From assembly GCA_023053575.1 (NCBI GenBank), contig JAKZAP010000016.1:6134046-6198045 (forward strand): 64,000 nucleotides of DNA, in the 5' to 3' direction. Source of the stretch: Branchinecta lynchi (taxonomy: Eukaryota > Arthropoda > Branchiopoda > Anostraca > Branchinectidae). The stretch's first letter is position 1. The number at the start of each line of letters is the position of its first letter. Made by a program: the position numbers and the translations under genes. Below the pieces are notes generated by a model. That model was not told the DNA's origin. It was given only the letters and a program-made list of their open reading frames with translations, and ran no database searches. Positions 20,294-33,700 of this stretch are shown piece after piece.

Positions 20294-21220
20294 CTTTGCG
20301 AGAGCAACACTTCGGTTTGTTTCTTCGCTAACGGTTAAATGCTGCATTTGTCAACCCATCGAGGTTTTCAAAATGGTATGTTACAATCCAATCCATGAAC
20401 AATATTTTTCTGAACTGATGGCATAATCTGAAATCACATGGTTATCCCTCAGCGTTGAACAAAAAAAAAACAGAATATCGGGAGTAGGGACTAAATTTAC
20501 TTTGCAGCCAGTTGAACTTTATCCTTTTCAATCGTAGACATCGTGACTTGTGGAAACTTGGAACATTATCTTGTATAACCTAGTTGGCATTATAAAGCTA
20601 TCCATAGCTTTTTAGTTCAAAATACCAAAATACCTCTACTAATTATTGCGTAACATATATGGTTGTTCTACATTATCATTTGTATCCGTTGCGTTAACAC
20701 TTATTTCTAGGTTTTCCGTTGGAAAATTACACTTTTTTGATTCTGTAAATGTTTCTACTTATCACTCAAAGAAGATGTATTGACTGTGGGGCTAGGGAAC
20801 TGCCGCACATATTCCGCACTTATAGATTTTAGTCCATCTTCAGTTTAAAACTGTTGCTTGTCTGCTTGCCTGCTAGAACGGAGCTTTCCACTCGAAAGCA
20901 GAAACATGGTTTGATCAAACTAAAGCTTGGCTGCATAACTTCAGATGGTCCTCTCTAACATAGGCTATACAGCTCCACTTTAGTTCGCACACTGTAGGCT
21001 GTGGCTCAATTAAACAAGCAAAAACCATCCTTTTTGGACCCAGGCAAGAGTTCTACGAAGCTTTCCAAAATGTATGTCATATTCATCAATCCGGCCTAAG
21101 GTCCAAACTTTCCGTAAAAACTGCACAGGTTAGACTCTTACCACTTTTTGAGAATAAGCGAAAATCGGGGTACTAGAAAAATAAAAAACACAACAAAAAC
21201 CAAAGTGTTGCTCTCGCAAC
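20294..21220. mobile_element. Possible inverted-repeat element
   Basis: TTGCGAGAGCAACACTTCGG followed by TTTGTTT at about 20297 is answered by AACAAAAACCAAAGTG then TTGCTCTCGCAA at about 21193-21220. These are inverted arms of about 27 bp around 0.9 kb of non-coding sequence. No clear duplication is visible. Confidence 0.5.
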
Positions 21221-21366
21221 ACAATAAACACGTTAAATCACCGAGTTTACGAAGGGACGCACTGACTGCGGTGAAATCGATGCGGGCTGAGCAGAAGTAC
21301 GGTAAATGACCAAAACCGATAGAGGAAGGGAACCAATAATTAAGTTAGATCACCCAATTTAGAAAC

Positions 21367-21512
21367 ATGGGGACAAAACATTTTTTATAAAACGGGCATC
21401 ACTGCTTCGCCTCGATGCCCGTTTCGACCGAATTTTCGCCTTCGCAGAAAATTCGACCGAATGCCCAAAACGTATTGGGGGTCGCTGCGCCACCACATCG
21501 TGACACCCCTGC
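21367..21512. repeat. Stacked hairpins beside a hAT-like right end
   Basis: AAACGGGCAT and ATGCCCGTTT form a perfect 10-bp stem (about 21381-21415). GAATTTTC and GAAAATTC form a second (about 21429-21453). The segment ends CATCGTGACACCCCTG, the reverse of the CAGGGGTGTCACGA end at 4053. The matching left end is not found. Confidence 0.5.
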
Positions 21513-21684
21513 TAGCCACTAGACTAATTTGGGTTCGCAGTCAGCTTTTAATGGGCCTAAAAATACGCGGTTCTGATAATCAAGCTTTGTTAAATCTTTT
21601 CTGTCCTCTTCGTCAAGAACAACGACGAGTGTATGTCCTCTGGGCTAGTAAGTTAGCTTTCCTGGAAGACTTAGTTGCAAAATG

Positions 21685-22230
21685 AACAAGACAGAAGTTT
21701 TCGACGGGATCCCAACAAATTTAATATTTATTGGACTATTTTATCCAGACAGTCGGGGATTCTAGCGATTTGGTCTTCGTCAGACTCCTAAACATTTCAC
21801 TATTTGCCATTAAGGAATAAAGATAAAGGACACCGTACTGGGGTTTTCTTGAAAAATTACGGCAAACCGGCTCAACTTCAGACAAAACTAACTTTTTACA
21901 AATTTTCTGGTTTTAGCGGGATTCCAAGCTAAGTACATCTCCGGTGAGAAAATCTGTATCATACATGGATACAGCATGTCTGCTTCCCCCTAAATCGATT
22001 AGCTTTTTAAAAATATTTTGTTGGCCAATTAATTTGAACCCCACCCCCAAATATAGAGCTAATGGAGCCCATCTATGAACTGGACATGTCTTTGGCTTTG
22101 ACCCATAGAACCTTCACACCAAGTTTTGAACAAAGTATCTCATTCTCCTCGAGAGTTATCGTGCTTACAGACGGACAGACATACGGGCAACTTTTATGAA
22201 GTCATCCAGTTAGATTTTGGGATCCCAAAA
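21685..22230 (+). mobile_element. F1 element (copy 2), short complete copy
   Basis: It starts AACAAGACAGAAGTTTTCGA with GGGATCCC close behind. It ends with CTTACAGACGGACAGACA and the 16-bp palindrome TTTTGGGATCCCAAAA at 22215-22230. At 546 bp it keeps both termini and has lost most of the tandem core. It is non-coding. Confidence 0.8.
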
Positions 22231-22569
22231 ACGAACTAGGCAGGCCAGAAATTTCGACTGCCTAGGGATGAAAGAAAGTCATAATTAAGCTTTCTTAAAC
22301 CGTTTTCTGCTAGCTACGTACATGCAGGGTACAGCACTGACGATTATTTTCATCTACCGACCGATTTGAACACTACTTGGGTCAATGTTAGCCCAATGGA
22401 GTGCGTGCACCACGCTAAGCTTTCTTTGCGTAGTGTGTCCCGAGTTTCCACCGAGGCGCCGACCCTAGTCCCTATTAGAATATTCCCGAGTTGAAGCTTC
22501 AAGAATAAAGGCGAGTGTAACCTATAATCAAGCTAGAATTATCCTCTGCGTTAGTAAGTGAGATTTGTC

Positions 22570-23105
22570 AACACCAGATTGGAATATTTGTATATAAGAG
22601 TCTAAACGGATTGTGCCCATCGTATTTTCGAAATTTTTATGTTGATCATGCACATTACCACGAGTATGAGACAATGAATGTGAGTTTGTTGGTGAATGAT
22701 ATTGGAGAGTCGTCAAGAGGAGGGTTTTGTGTGAGGAACTCGGGTGTGAAGGTATGGAATCATCTTCCGGAGAGAATCAGGGAGTCGGAGAACCAGTTGT
22801 TGTTTAAAAATAGACTGAAAAATTATTTTTTGGGTAGTTTAAAAATTTATTTGGAATTTTATTTAAGTTGAATTTCTATAGTATTATTAGTGAATGAGGG
22901 TTGGGTTGGGTAGGTGGGGGGGAGGGGGTAAAGAAAAAGGAATGATAAGGTTAAGACGAGAAATGTGTGTCATAGTATGCAATAGGTGATTGAAAGTTGT
23001 GCACTCCCGCACAGGACACGGTTGTGCCCTTCTTGGGAGCGTTCTGTTTGCTGTTTTGTTTAAGGAATGTTGAAATTAAAATGAACTGAATTGAAAAAAT
23101 TGAAT
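22570..23105 (+). pseudogene. LINE reverse-transcriptase C-terminus with 3' UTR
   Basis: The frame reads NGLCPSYFRNFYVDHAHYHE, then GFCVRNSGVKVWNHLPERIR and FKNRLKNYFL before a stop at about 22871. The order (Pro-Tyr leader, G.......G.+.WN.LP..IR, FK..LK..L) is the C-terminal signature of non-LTR retrotransposon polymerases. A G-rich 3' UTR and an AATTGAA-type tail follow to about 23105. It is 5'-truncated. Confidence 0.7.
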
Positions 23106-23850
23106 TGCTGGGAAGTGGCAGAATGGGAACATAGCCTATTAAGGAGGCAAGAAAATTCGATTTAATCCAGCACTGAGATATTGGACAGTGAAATAGTGAA
23201 TAATACCATTCCAGATTTCGAGATGTCGTTGTACAAAATTCATTGACGTGTTTTCTTGGACATCACTGACATGTTAGATTTGGCGACTAACAAGGTTTTT
23301 GTGGCTCTACTTCGATAAACAACCGTCGATGTGGTTTTCGATTTTGTGAGTGTGGCTGAGAGACAAAACTGAGGATCTTTCTAGTACAGAATGGTAAGGA
23401 CGTGAGCCTAGAATCTGGAACTTGTTTTTGTCTGACATTCGAAATTACCGCCCAAAACGGACAAAAATGCCGTTTCTGCAAAGTTCAACTTCTGGGTTGA
23501 GTGTGTGGCATACAATTTTATTTCCGTGACAAACTCTCTAACAGCCGCGTAAAACGCTTCAAGGCGTTTTCCTGTGAACCCATGAAGATTTTATGGCTCG
23601 ACAAAATGTTTCAGAAGTTATTTGTGTTACCCACACGAGTTTCCGCGACCGACAAGCTTTTCATGACTCGTTTTGTGGCTGTCTCGACGTTTCGACTTTG
23701 TGGCTCAGATTTTCGAAAAAACAGCCAAATACAGAAATTAGCTCCATGATCAGGCAGACAGACGTAAAACTGAAAATTCTTCTGGTACATTACAGTATGG
23801 TAAGATTAATAGTAGTGAACTAAAAAATAAAATTCTCATCAAGTAGAATC
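23106..23850. other. Intergenic stretch, nothing recognised
   Basis: Only short frames are present, with no repeat ends and no family resemblance. Confidence 0.35.
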
Positions 23851-23859
23851 TGAACCGGC

Positions 23860-24245
23860 AACCTTATGTTTGGGGGGGGGGGGGGGGGTAAAGTATTCAC
23901 TGACCGGCTGGTCATTTTTACCAACTCTTTTTCCAGGAAAAATACATTTTTAAGAAACATAAATGTTTAAAAAAAAATTGACCGATTAAATATTCTGTGA
24001 GCCCAAGCTGACTTTAAAGCTGTCATTGACCGACTATCAGAAAAAATTACCATTTATTAAGAAATATCAACCATTTTTGCAAAAAACTACTATTTTTAGG
24101 AAAAATCAACTATTTCCAAGAAAAAAATGTACTATTTTTACAAAAAACTGTGGGGCTTCTCGCAGAATCAGTAATTTTTTACAGACTGGCCGACAACATT
24201 GGGGGGCCTCCCTCCCTCCCCCCCAACATGTGATGCCCCTGGCTA
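23860..24245 (-). mobile_element. Small hAT-like element with G/C run ends
   Basis: A G run, then CACTGACCGGCTGGTCATTT, leads into repeats of AAAAATTACCATTT and AAAAATCAACTATTT. It ends CCCCCCCAACATGTGATGCCCCTG at about 24240. The family is shared with 4053-4395 and 58815-60676. The left terminus is unclear. Confidence 0.5.
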
Positions 24246-24479
24246 GGGCATAATGAGCTATACAAACTTGACAACTTACTGTTTTAATCATCCTGGTAAC
24301 CTACCTGTCCAAAAAGTGCAGAGTATTCCAAATCCAACAGACCATAGACTGCTTCAGTTTACCCAAAACACTGACATCCGGGTGCACCAGTTGAACTGTC
24401 ATGAGAATTGGAACTTCATAGTTACAACTTTCACTGAAGCAGCTTTTAAGTGAAGACTCCATTTCTGTTTCGTTTTCTT

Positions 24480-24715
24480 AGACTTTTCTGCTTTTGTGTC
24501 GTTCGCGCACAGTTTTCAAAATCACTGCCAGACAGAGACAGAATTCGGAAGTAACCACCTACCTGTCATCTATAAAACAAAAGGGTACTAAAATGCCTGG
24601 ATACAATTTGGCGTGCCAGACTTCGCAGAGGAAGGCGAATATTCCTCGGCTTTAATTTAGCGGATCGCTTGATTTGTTTTGGGCTGGTAATTTCCATAAA
24701 ACAGCATCTTCTAAT
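24480..24715 (+). promoter_or_regulatory. Putative promoter and 5' UTR of MFAP1
   Basis: This is the 235 bp upstream of the MFAP1 start codon (context CTAATATGG). No TATA box is convincing. The segment has none of the repeat ends seen elsewhere, which fits a conserved upstream region. Confidence 0.3.
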
Positions 24716-24794
24716 ATGGCAAATCCAGGAAGTACTGCTGCGTCTAACCTTATTAGTTCAACTGCTGGTGCTGTCCAGGTTAGAACTGAAAAAG
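24716..24794 (+). CDS. MFAP1: MFAP1 exon 1
   Basis: It encodes [20 protein letters not shown], then QVRTEK and the first base of Gly27, before the donor GTGAGC. The end aligns with the vertebrate QSTAGAVPVRNEKG block. Confidence 0.9.
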
Positions 24795-27700
24795 GTGAGC
24801 TTTTTGGGTACCTAACTGCCGACAGACTGCAGAAGGGGTATCCCACCTCGATACTGGCCTAAAAAGGTTGAAAGGAAATTTCAGTCCAGTCGTGAAAAAA
24901 TCTTAACTGTTAAGAAACAAACCTGAATGATCTAAGGCCTGTTTCGGACTGCACAGAAATTTCCATGTAAGGTTTTCAGGCCAAGTTCGATGTGATATAA
25001 ATTCGGGGTTGGATCCTCCTGTGGCTGTAGGCCTATTCTCTGTAGACTTTTGGGGTCATAGCTTTATCTGCTGGCATATGCAGGACTACAAGATGCCTGG
25101 AACCTGCCTTGGAGCCAGCTTGGAGCAGCCTTGGAGACTTCTTTGAAACCACTGCACTACTGTGCACAACTGCGCAGCATGCCTGGAGATGAGTGACTTG
25201 AATCCTAGTGTTTAATTGTTTACTTTTAGTACCATAATAGAATTTTCGCAAGTTTCTCAAGAAAAATGCAATTTTCGCTGCAATTTTCTGAAATTTGCGC
25301 CCCTCACTTGCATTGGATTTGAAGGTGATTATAGTGTGATTTAGATACAAAGGATACATATGATAGGAAAAGAAAGAGTTTTCTATTTGTAACTGGTCAT
25401 AATATTTTATTTGAGTACTAGCCTAGGTTAGAAAAAACATTATTGGTCGGGTAGGGGATGCGGTTTCATATCTGGAAGACGCAAATTCCTGCTTGTCTTG
25501 CAGATTAGATTCTTGTACTGATGAACTTGACGAACATCAGAAATAACCTACCTTCAACTCCTCTGTAGATTAAGCTTAGCAGAAAGGTTTCTCACTTTAA
25601 TAAAAACTCACGTTTCTGGTGCGGTATAATTATTCTGCGCTGTCAGCGGTTGTCACCAGATGCTGGAGGTCTGTCAAGGATATGCATGTCATTCATGTGG
25701 ACTTGTTTTAAGTCAGTTGTTTTTATTTCTTATGAAAACCCACCATAGTAGTCAATAAAGAAGTGAAAAAGTCATGAACTTCTCACAAGCGAAACCATGT
25801 GACCAGTCTCGAATAAGGACTTCAGAACTAGGTCTACTCATGATTCTTAGAGGACCTTTCTTACCTATAATACTAATGCAACCTACTTCTATAATACTGT
25901 ACATTCTAACTCCTTGTACAAAACCACTCTGTTTTGCTACCTTCGATGTGTATCATGCTGTTGATGTTTGTCTGCGAGAAGTTTTTCCATCAGAAAAACT
26001 GGTTATGTAAATTATTTCCCTATTTTCGCTGCAAGTCAACGGGTCTCGGAAATGGCTTAAAACAGCTAAAACCGTGGGTTATTCGTTGAAAGCACAGCAT
26101 AGTTTTAAAATATTCAAATATTTAAAACACTAAGTTGAAGAGTAAATAATGCGAGGGTCCTTTAAGAGGGAAGGAGGGGATGGGGCTCCGGGACTCAACT
26201 CGTTCATTTGCGCATTTGACAACGCCTTCAACGGAACATGTAAAAAAAATCCCTTGTTGACTGAAAACTGAAAAAGTGGCGGCAAAACAGATTCTGATTA
26301 GCAGAAAGGAATTCTGCATAAAACCTATTCATCTAGCCACCAGTGTTCAGATTGTTCTGAACCCTATGTACATTGGAAGTGATCTAAGTGTTAGTGAGCA
26401 ATCCACTACCACAGAGTTGATCTGCTCACTTGCAGAGAGATACTGCTGATGAAGTTATACGGGATGAGAGCATACTCTTGATTGAGTTCCTCGGTTGTGG
26501 CCTGAAACAGATGACAATTTGTACAGACACTATACTCGAGCTCAGCATCCTATTTTTCAGCTTTGTTTTTAATTTTTCAAAATTTTTCAGCAAATATTCG
26601 CAATTTGCGCAAGATAAAATGGAAGTACTGAAATTTTACATCTATAGTGAGGGTTCAGTTTAGCTCAATTTTTGTGGTAGAGCACCGAGCTTAGTTCAGT
26701 TATTTTGACTGAGCGATCTGCAAGTGGTCACTTCAGCTTTTTATGGCACTTGCCTTCCGGCCATGTGCCATATACCGATAACTTTTCCTTTGGTTGGTCT
26801 GTCGGTCCGGTGATCGCGAGTTAGGGTACTTCCAGATGTGCTAGGAAGATGAAACTTGGCAGTCATATCAGGGACCCGACCAAACTGACATGGAAATAGT
26901 CACTTCCCTGATTCGACCATCATTGGGGGAGTGGAGGGAGGGGGAATCCAGAATATTGAGGCATGCACAACTTTTGAACGAGTGATCGGATCTAAATAAA
27001 CCTTGATATGTGGAAAATACATCTCTCACATGTCTTATTTTACGTCCGAACCGGATCCGTCAACTGTGGGGGGAGTTGGGGGGGGGGGGGTACCGGAAAT
27101 ATTGTGACACGCTTAGAACAAGCACATATCCTTGATACATCGGTGACATAACCGGATCGGATCCGGTCACTGTGGGGGGTGGGGGTGGAGGCTGGATCCC
27201 GGAATTCCGGTTATCAGGGGTTAAGGTACTTCCAGATGTGCTAGGATGTTGAAACTTGGTAGTCATGTCAGGGACCCGGCCAAACTGACTTGGAAATAGT
27301 CAACTTCCCCGATTCCACCATCGTGGGGGAGTGGAAGAAGGGGGAATCCGGAATACTGTGGCTTGTGTAACTTCAAAACCGGTGATCGGATCTGAATGAA
27401 ACTTGATATGTAGAAAGAAAACATGCCTCACATGTCCCAGTTTACGTCCCGACCCGATCCGACAACTGTGGGGGTGTTTGAGGGAGGATACCGGAAATAT
27501 TGTGACACGCTTAGAGTGGAGGGATCAGGATGAAACTTTCCCGGGAGAGCAAGCACATATCCTTGATACATCGTTGACATAACCAGATCGGATTCGGCAC
27601 TGTGGGAGGGGGGTGGATTCTGGGTCCCGGATTTCTGGTTATCACGGGTTAAGGTACTTTCAAATGTGCTGGGGAGATGGAACTTGGCAGACTTATCAGG

Positions 27701-30700
27701 GACCCGACCAGAGTGACTTAAGAAAAGTCATTTCCCCGATCCGACCATCGGGGGGGGGGGGGGAATCCGAAATCTTGAGGCACGCATAACTTTCGTACGG
27801 GGCTTTGGACATAAACGAAACTTGACAGTTGGAAAGAGCTCGTGTCAGGGGTGTGACATTTCGTGTCCGGACCGGTTCCGATAACTCTGAGGGGGGGGGG
27901 GACATGGATTGGAGGGGGATCGTAAATCTGGGAACAGACCTAGAGTGGCGGGCCGGGATGAAGCTTAGTGATAAGAACAAGGACAAGTTGTAAATACATT
28001 TTTGACAGAACTGGACCGGATTGGCGCACTGTGGGGGTCTTGAAAGGGGTTTTCCAGAAATCCAGTGATCGCGATGTAAGGTACTTACACATGCACTTGG
28101 ACGGTGAAATTCGGTGGGTGTATTGGAGACCCGATCAGATTGACTTGGAAGCAGTCAGTTCCTCGACCCGACTATCTTCGGGGGAGATACGTGGATTGGA
28201 ATCCAGACTACCACAATTTCCTGCATAACTTTTAAACGGTTGGTCGGATCCGAAGGACTAAAGGACGTGTTTCTGATCTCATGAATACGTTCACAACCCC
28301 CAACTGCCCATGATCATTTGTACCTGAAGTATGTGAATTTTAGCCCCCTTAAAGTGCATATCTTAACTGCAAAGTGAAAAGATACTTTTGACCAAAAGAT
28401 CTATTTTCCTGATTCCCAAGGGCCCGTGACAATTTTTGCCAAGATGCTTTTGCTTACAAATGATTTTCCAACATATTTAAAGCACCAGTGTTACCCCTGA
28501 TTTGAAAAAAACATTTTTAAGAAACTAAACATTTTTTAAGATCCCCAGGGGTGCATGATCATCTTTGCCCTAAGTAATTTGCTTCCAAGTTCAGTTCGAA
28601 CCCCTTAAAGTGCGCATCTCAGCCGCAAAATGCAAAAAAAAAAAATAATAGTTTCGAGCGAAGGATTTGCTTTTGTGAGCCAAAGTCCCATGATCATTTG
28701 TGTACCAGTGAATTGGCTTACAAACGGATTCCTAGCCCTCTTAAACCGCGCATTGTGACCGTGAATTGCATGGCATATTTTTGTACTAAACCATACATTT
28801 TCGTGAATCCTAAATGTCCATAACCGTCTGTTCCTCAACACAGCAAGAATCTTAGCTGCGTACTATACTTGATATTACCTACTGCGTATGCTTGCAAGTG
28901 CCATATGAGCTTACAGTTCTTGTTTCTTTGTTTGAGGGGGTGGTAACCCCCCCCCCCATATCGATGTCCTTGGATATGACGTGTAATCTAGGGGTAAATA
29001 CACACATGCTGAATGCATGTCTGAACTTATTCTGTTTCTGAATCTTAGTAGTAAAATGTTCAAAGAGTCTGGAAATTGTCTGGACGAAATGTTAAATTTG
29101 TGGGACCCCATCGAAACCTTTAGTCTTGTTACCAAACGATACATTCTCATGATTTCCAAGGTTCCATGATCATTCTTATCTCAAGGGTTTTGCTTACAAA
29201 TGATCACAACAAACCCATTAATTGGTAATTCCTACTTTCATTCTCTTACCCAGCCCTGCAAGTGCCATGCCATATGAGCTTTTCATTCTTGTTTGTTTGT
29301 TTATTGTTTCTAATCAGTATAGTTGCCAGTCTTTCTTTTGTGGTCGTTATCCCCCCCCCATGCCCAAGCACTTGGAACCATCCCTGTGTACTAGGCTGCT
29401 ATAACCTGCATACAACACACTAGTTGCGTTTTTAATCCGAATTCTCCTTGCGATTCTCCTCGCAATTCTCCTATTTCGCTTTTAGACTAGTCAGATAAGC
29501 GAATTTTCCTTTTCTTGCGTTTTTGTCAGAATCGAGAACGGGGAAAGTTACTCAGATGTTGAATTCTCGATTATCCTCTCTCCTTTCTCCTCTGATTGGT
29601 CAACAGAGCGCGGTGTTCAGTATGCATACACATATATACCGGGTTGCGGACGAGCTGCCAAATTAAGTGTTTTTGTCAAAAGCGAGAATGGAGAAGCCAG
29701 AGGAGCCAAACCGGTAATTTGTACGAGAATCGAGAATTCAGAAGCGAGCACGGAGAACTGAGAATCAGATAAAAAGGGCCACTACTATTATCAAACAGCT
29801 TTGCTTCAGAAAGGATCAAGACAGGGTGTAGAGGAGAAGGATAGTTGTCATGAAGCAGATAGCCAATGTGTGGCCAAATATGTGGTCTTGATCGCAAAAA
29901 TCAGGTTTAAGAACTATCATCTAATAGCTAAAAAGTGTTGGCCATTGTTATCACTATCTCCAGGGACTCATAAATTTCCTGTAATGACTCGCCATTCAGG
30001 GGGCTTGTCAATAAGAGATTTCTGATGCGCTCTTGACCGAGCGCCAGATAGTTCGAAATATACCCACGGGGATAAAAATCGACTATCCAGATAGACAAAA
30101 TTTTCGCAGCTATTGTGCTGAACTAGGAATATTTCTCTGTAATGGAAGAGTATCCTGGATCTTTTGTCCTAGCTTAGGTACCTGGTGGCATGCTGGCAAT
30201 TTTGTCTATCTGAGCAAGAACGCCGATTCGACCCAAGCGGAATTTTTGGAAACTAGGTGAGGCTCGGGCAACATAGCAACATAGAAGCATAGGAAATGAC
30301 AAGCCCCCTGAATGGCGAGTCATTACAGGAAATTTATGGGTCCCTGCTATCACACTCTTCTCTTAATTTCAGGACAGTATTCTATGCAGAAAGTGAAAGT
30401 TCAGAGATATGTGAGTGGAAAGCGTCCTGATTTTGCTCGCTCTTCAAGTGAATCTGATAGTGAAGCAGAAGATTTGCTAGAACACAGAAAACGAGCTGGT
30501 AAAGCTGAGAATATAGACTTTAATCGTGAAAGTTCTCCTGAACTACCCCCAGAAGCTTTTTCTGATCCTAGGCTGCGACGTCTAAGACAGAGAGAAGAGG
30601 AGGACGTTGATGATGATGCTGATAATAGAGAAGAGAGACATAGACATATTCACGAGCCTGAAGTTTTTGATGGGGATAATAGAGAGGTAAGCTACATCAT

Positions 30701-33700
30701 TATTATATAAAAACAATTGCCAGGGAAAAGCGGACCTTCAAGCATTGGCGGGTTATCTCCCATCTCAGAATTTTAAATGCTCAAGGCCGCTTTCACAGGA
30801 GTTGCGTTTTTGATTACCGTTCCTGATCTCAGTTCTTCTTATTTCTCGTTTTCGATCACCTTCCGAGTTCGCAGTTTGTTTAACTGTCGTTTTTGCTGGA
30901 ACGGAGACCTTGTCAGTTCTCGGTTCTACAACACCTGCGAGTGAAACGACGAACTGTGACGCAGGCACAGTTCCCGGGCCGAGTTCGCCTGTCATGAATA
31001 AATAAACCCAACAAAATTAAAAGTCCTGGAAAGTGTGTTTGGAAATGGATGATTGAAACTTGTATATTTCAACTACAAGAATTGCTTTTGACTGTCAAAT
31101 GTAACTACCCCTTATTGACTTATTTAGACGATTTTATGAATGATTTGCCGGGATGCTTATTTTCCGTTTTTATTCACCTGCGTCTTGAAGCAGCGAAGGG
31201 TGTCAGGCGAACTGAATGTAAAAACAGAAATTAAGCTTCAACGGCGAACTCACAGCGGAACTTACACAGGCGATCAAAAACGCAACTATTGACTCGTCGA
31301 TGTGATGTGTTGCATATGCGTTTGTCTTGCGTTGCGTACAGGTTGCGTAGCGCATCTTTCACAGCTGCACGAGAAGCTTTCACGTTGGATGTGTATTTAC
31401 GTTTTTCTTTCTCGGTTTCTTCTATTGAATTTCGTTTCTTTGATCATTGTAAGTTTTCTTCCCCATTAGTAGGTTTTTCTCCAGTTTTTCTTCGAAAACT
31501 TCAATTTTACTCTGAAATATCTGATTCGTACGCGTCGACGCAACGCAAGAATAGAACTTGGTTCTGTTCTTGCGTTGCGTTTTATTTGTCTGCGTTGCGT
31601 CGCCACAAGCGCGACGCAGGTGTTGCGTAGCTCCGTGTGAAAGGCCAACGCGTCAGTGTGAACGCGGCTTAAAGGACACCTCGCACTGCATACTGTTTAT
31701 GCTGACACATTCCGAGATAGTTGATATGCTTACAGAAAATTACACACGGCTTCGGCTGTGTTCTAGTCTCTTTCCATAATGACAATCCTGCAAAATGTGC
31801 ATAACCGGTCTTCGGACAGAAATAGTAATCGGGCGCCTGGTATGTCACGTAAAGAGAAAAAAATCGGGGCAAGCGTGATAATCAGTGTATTGCTAATAGG
31901 CGAAATACGATACACCTTTGAAGTGGTACTACTGAATTAGAATGGATTGCTATATAGGCTAAGTACGACGGTTCCTTTAAGTTCCTGTCTCCAGTCTTTT
32001 GCTGAAGCACTACTTGTTTCCGTTATTTGCTTCTGTTTTTTAGCTCATTCTGTTATGAGCGTAAATTATTAACAGTTATATGTTAGTATAGATTCCAAAT
32101 GTCAATTAACCATAATAGAATCGATGGCAAATCCAAATAAAAACTCGGCAGCTATGAAAGAAAATTCAGAGCTCTGAGCCATGCTTCAAAGTATTTCAGG
32201 ATGACCCAGCGGAATCTCCTTAAAAGCTCTACTGGACTGTTTAATAAACGGATCATTGTGAACTAGGATACTGCCTGAAGAAAAACCTTCGTAAGAAGGA
32301 CCGAAATATCAGTGAAATAAATCTCAGCAGTCTAATCATCCCTTTAGTTTCGTCAGACAACTGAAATTCTCACCTCTATTATTCAAAGGATGTCGGACTG
32401 TCAGAGCTTTGGATATTTGTTAGGTCTATCCATGTTGAAGATGCGACAGGGCTCGGGAACCTTTTTCGGGATCCGTTTAGACTCGATTCCCCCTTCCAGA
32501 TAACCGCGAAAGCACATGTCTGAGTTCCGGAAACAAAAAATCGGAGGGTTAAACCTGAATGGACTAATTTCCTTGTGAGTTGCCGAACAGATCTGTCCAC
32601 TGTTCCGTTCTTTCTACACCAGTAATTTCGTAAATATGAGACATTCCACTGCTCCGGGCTAGATAACGTTCAGAAAAAAAAAAAATAAACGGAAAATCGT
32701 TATTTGTAGTGCTTTGTTCTTTTGTAAATCAAGATTTTCTCGCAGAATCTCATGTTCATGAACGAATGAATAAATGAGTGATTTATTACGCACTGCCCTA
32801 GGGCATTAGTACTGTACATGAGTAAAAACAAGAGCTGGAAGCTCATACGGCACTTGCAAGGCTGGGTCAGAAGATGAAAGTAGATTATTCGTCAATTTGT
32901 GGGCTTGTTGTGATGGGACCTATCTAGCTCTTGTCCTTGTTCTTCCCACCAAGTTTCATCCCAATCGCTCCACTCTAAGCGTGTCTTAAGATATCCGGCC
33001 CCCTCCCCCCCACATTCATCGGATCCAGTCCGGACTTAAAATGGGACATCCGAGACACGATGTCTTTCCAAATATCAAGTTTCGTTAAGATCCGACCACT
33101 CGTTCAAATATTCTACATAGCTAAAGAGTCCAGATTCCCCCTCCCTCAACTCCCCCACGGGGTTGGGTTGAGGAACTGGCCATTTCTAAGCAAGTCATTT
33201 CAAGTCTCTAATGTTCAAGCAAAATTTCATCGTCCTAGCACATCTGGAAATCCCTCAGCTCACGATAATCGGAATTCCAGACTCACCCCCTCTAACTCCC
33301 CCCACAGTGCCCAAATCTGATCCGGTTCTGTCACTGATTTATCTAGTTCTTGTGCTTGTCCTTCCCACCAAGTTTCATCACAATCACTCGACTCTAAGCC
33401 TGTCACAAGATTCATCCCCCATCCCTCCGGCTCTCCCCCCACATTCATCGGATCCAGTCCGGACTTTAAATGGGTCAACCGAGACACGAGGTCTTTCCAA
33501 ATATCAAAGTTCGTTAAGATCCGATCACCCGTTCCAAAGTTGTACATTCCTCAAGATTCTGGATTCCCCCTCCCTCCACTCCTCACGTGGTGGTCGGATC
33601 GGGAAGTTGACTATTTCCAGGTTGATCTGGTCGGATCCCTGACTTGCCTGCCAAGTTTCATTATCCTAGCCCACCTGGAAGTAACTTAACTCCGTGTCGC

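Larger units (their letters stand above)
24795..30372 (+). other. MFAP1 intron 1 (5.6 kb)
   Basis: It contains a TTAA MITE (25851-26161), an F2 element and fragments (26738-29293), a GAGAATCGAGAATTC-rich stretch (about 29430-29790) and the 386-bp element 29961-30346. The stretch 24900-25840 holds nothing I recognise. Confidence 0.8.

Noticed and set aside
26430..26540. Possible extra exon (after CTCACTTGCAG, reading [20 protein letters not shown])
   Set aside because: An acceptor and an open frame are present, but there is no matching donor, no family, and MFAP1 exons 1 and 2 join without it.
33211..33642. Open frames of 95-143 codons in F2 elements (also 27.7, 45.5-47.2 and 59.5 kb)
   Set aside because: The translations are low-complexity, change frame between copies and are not conserved among F2 units.
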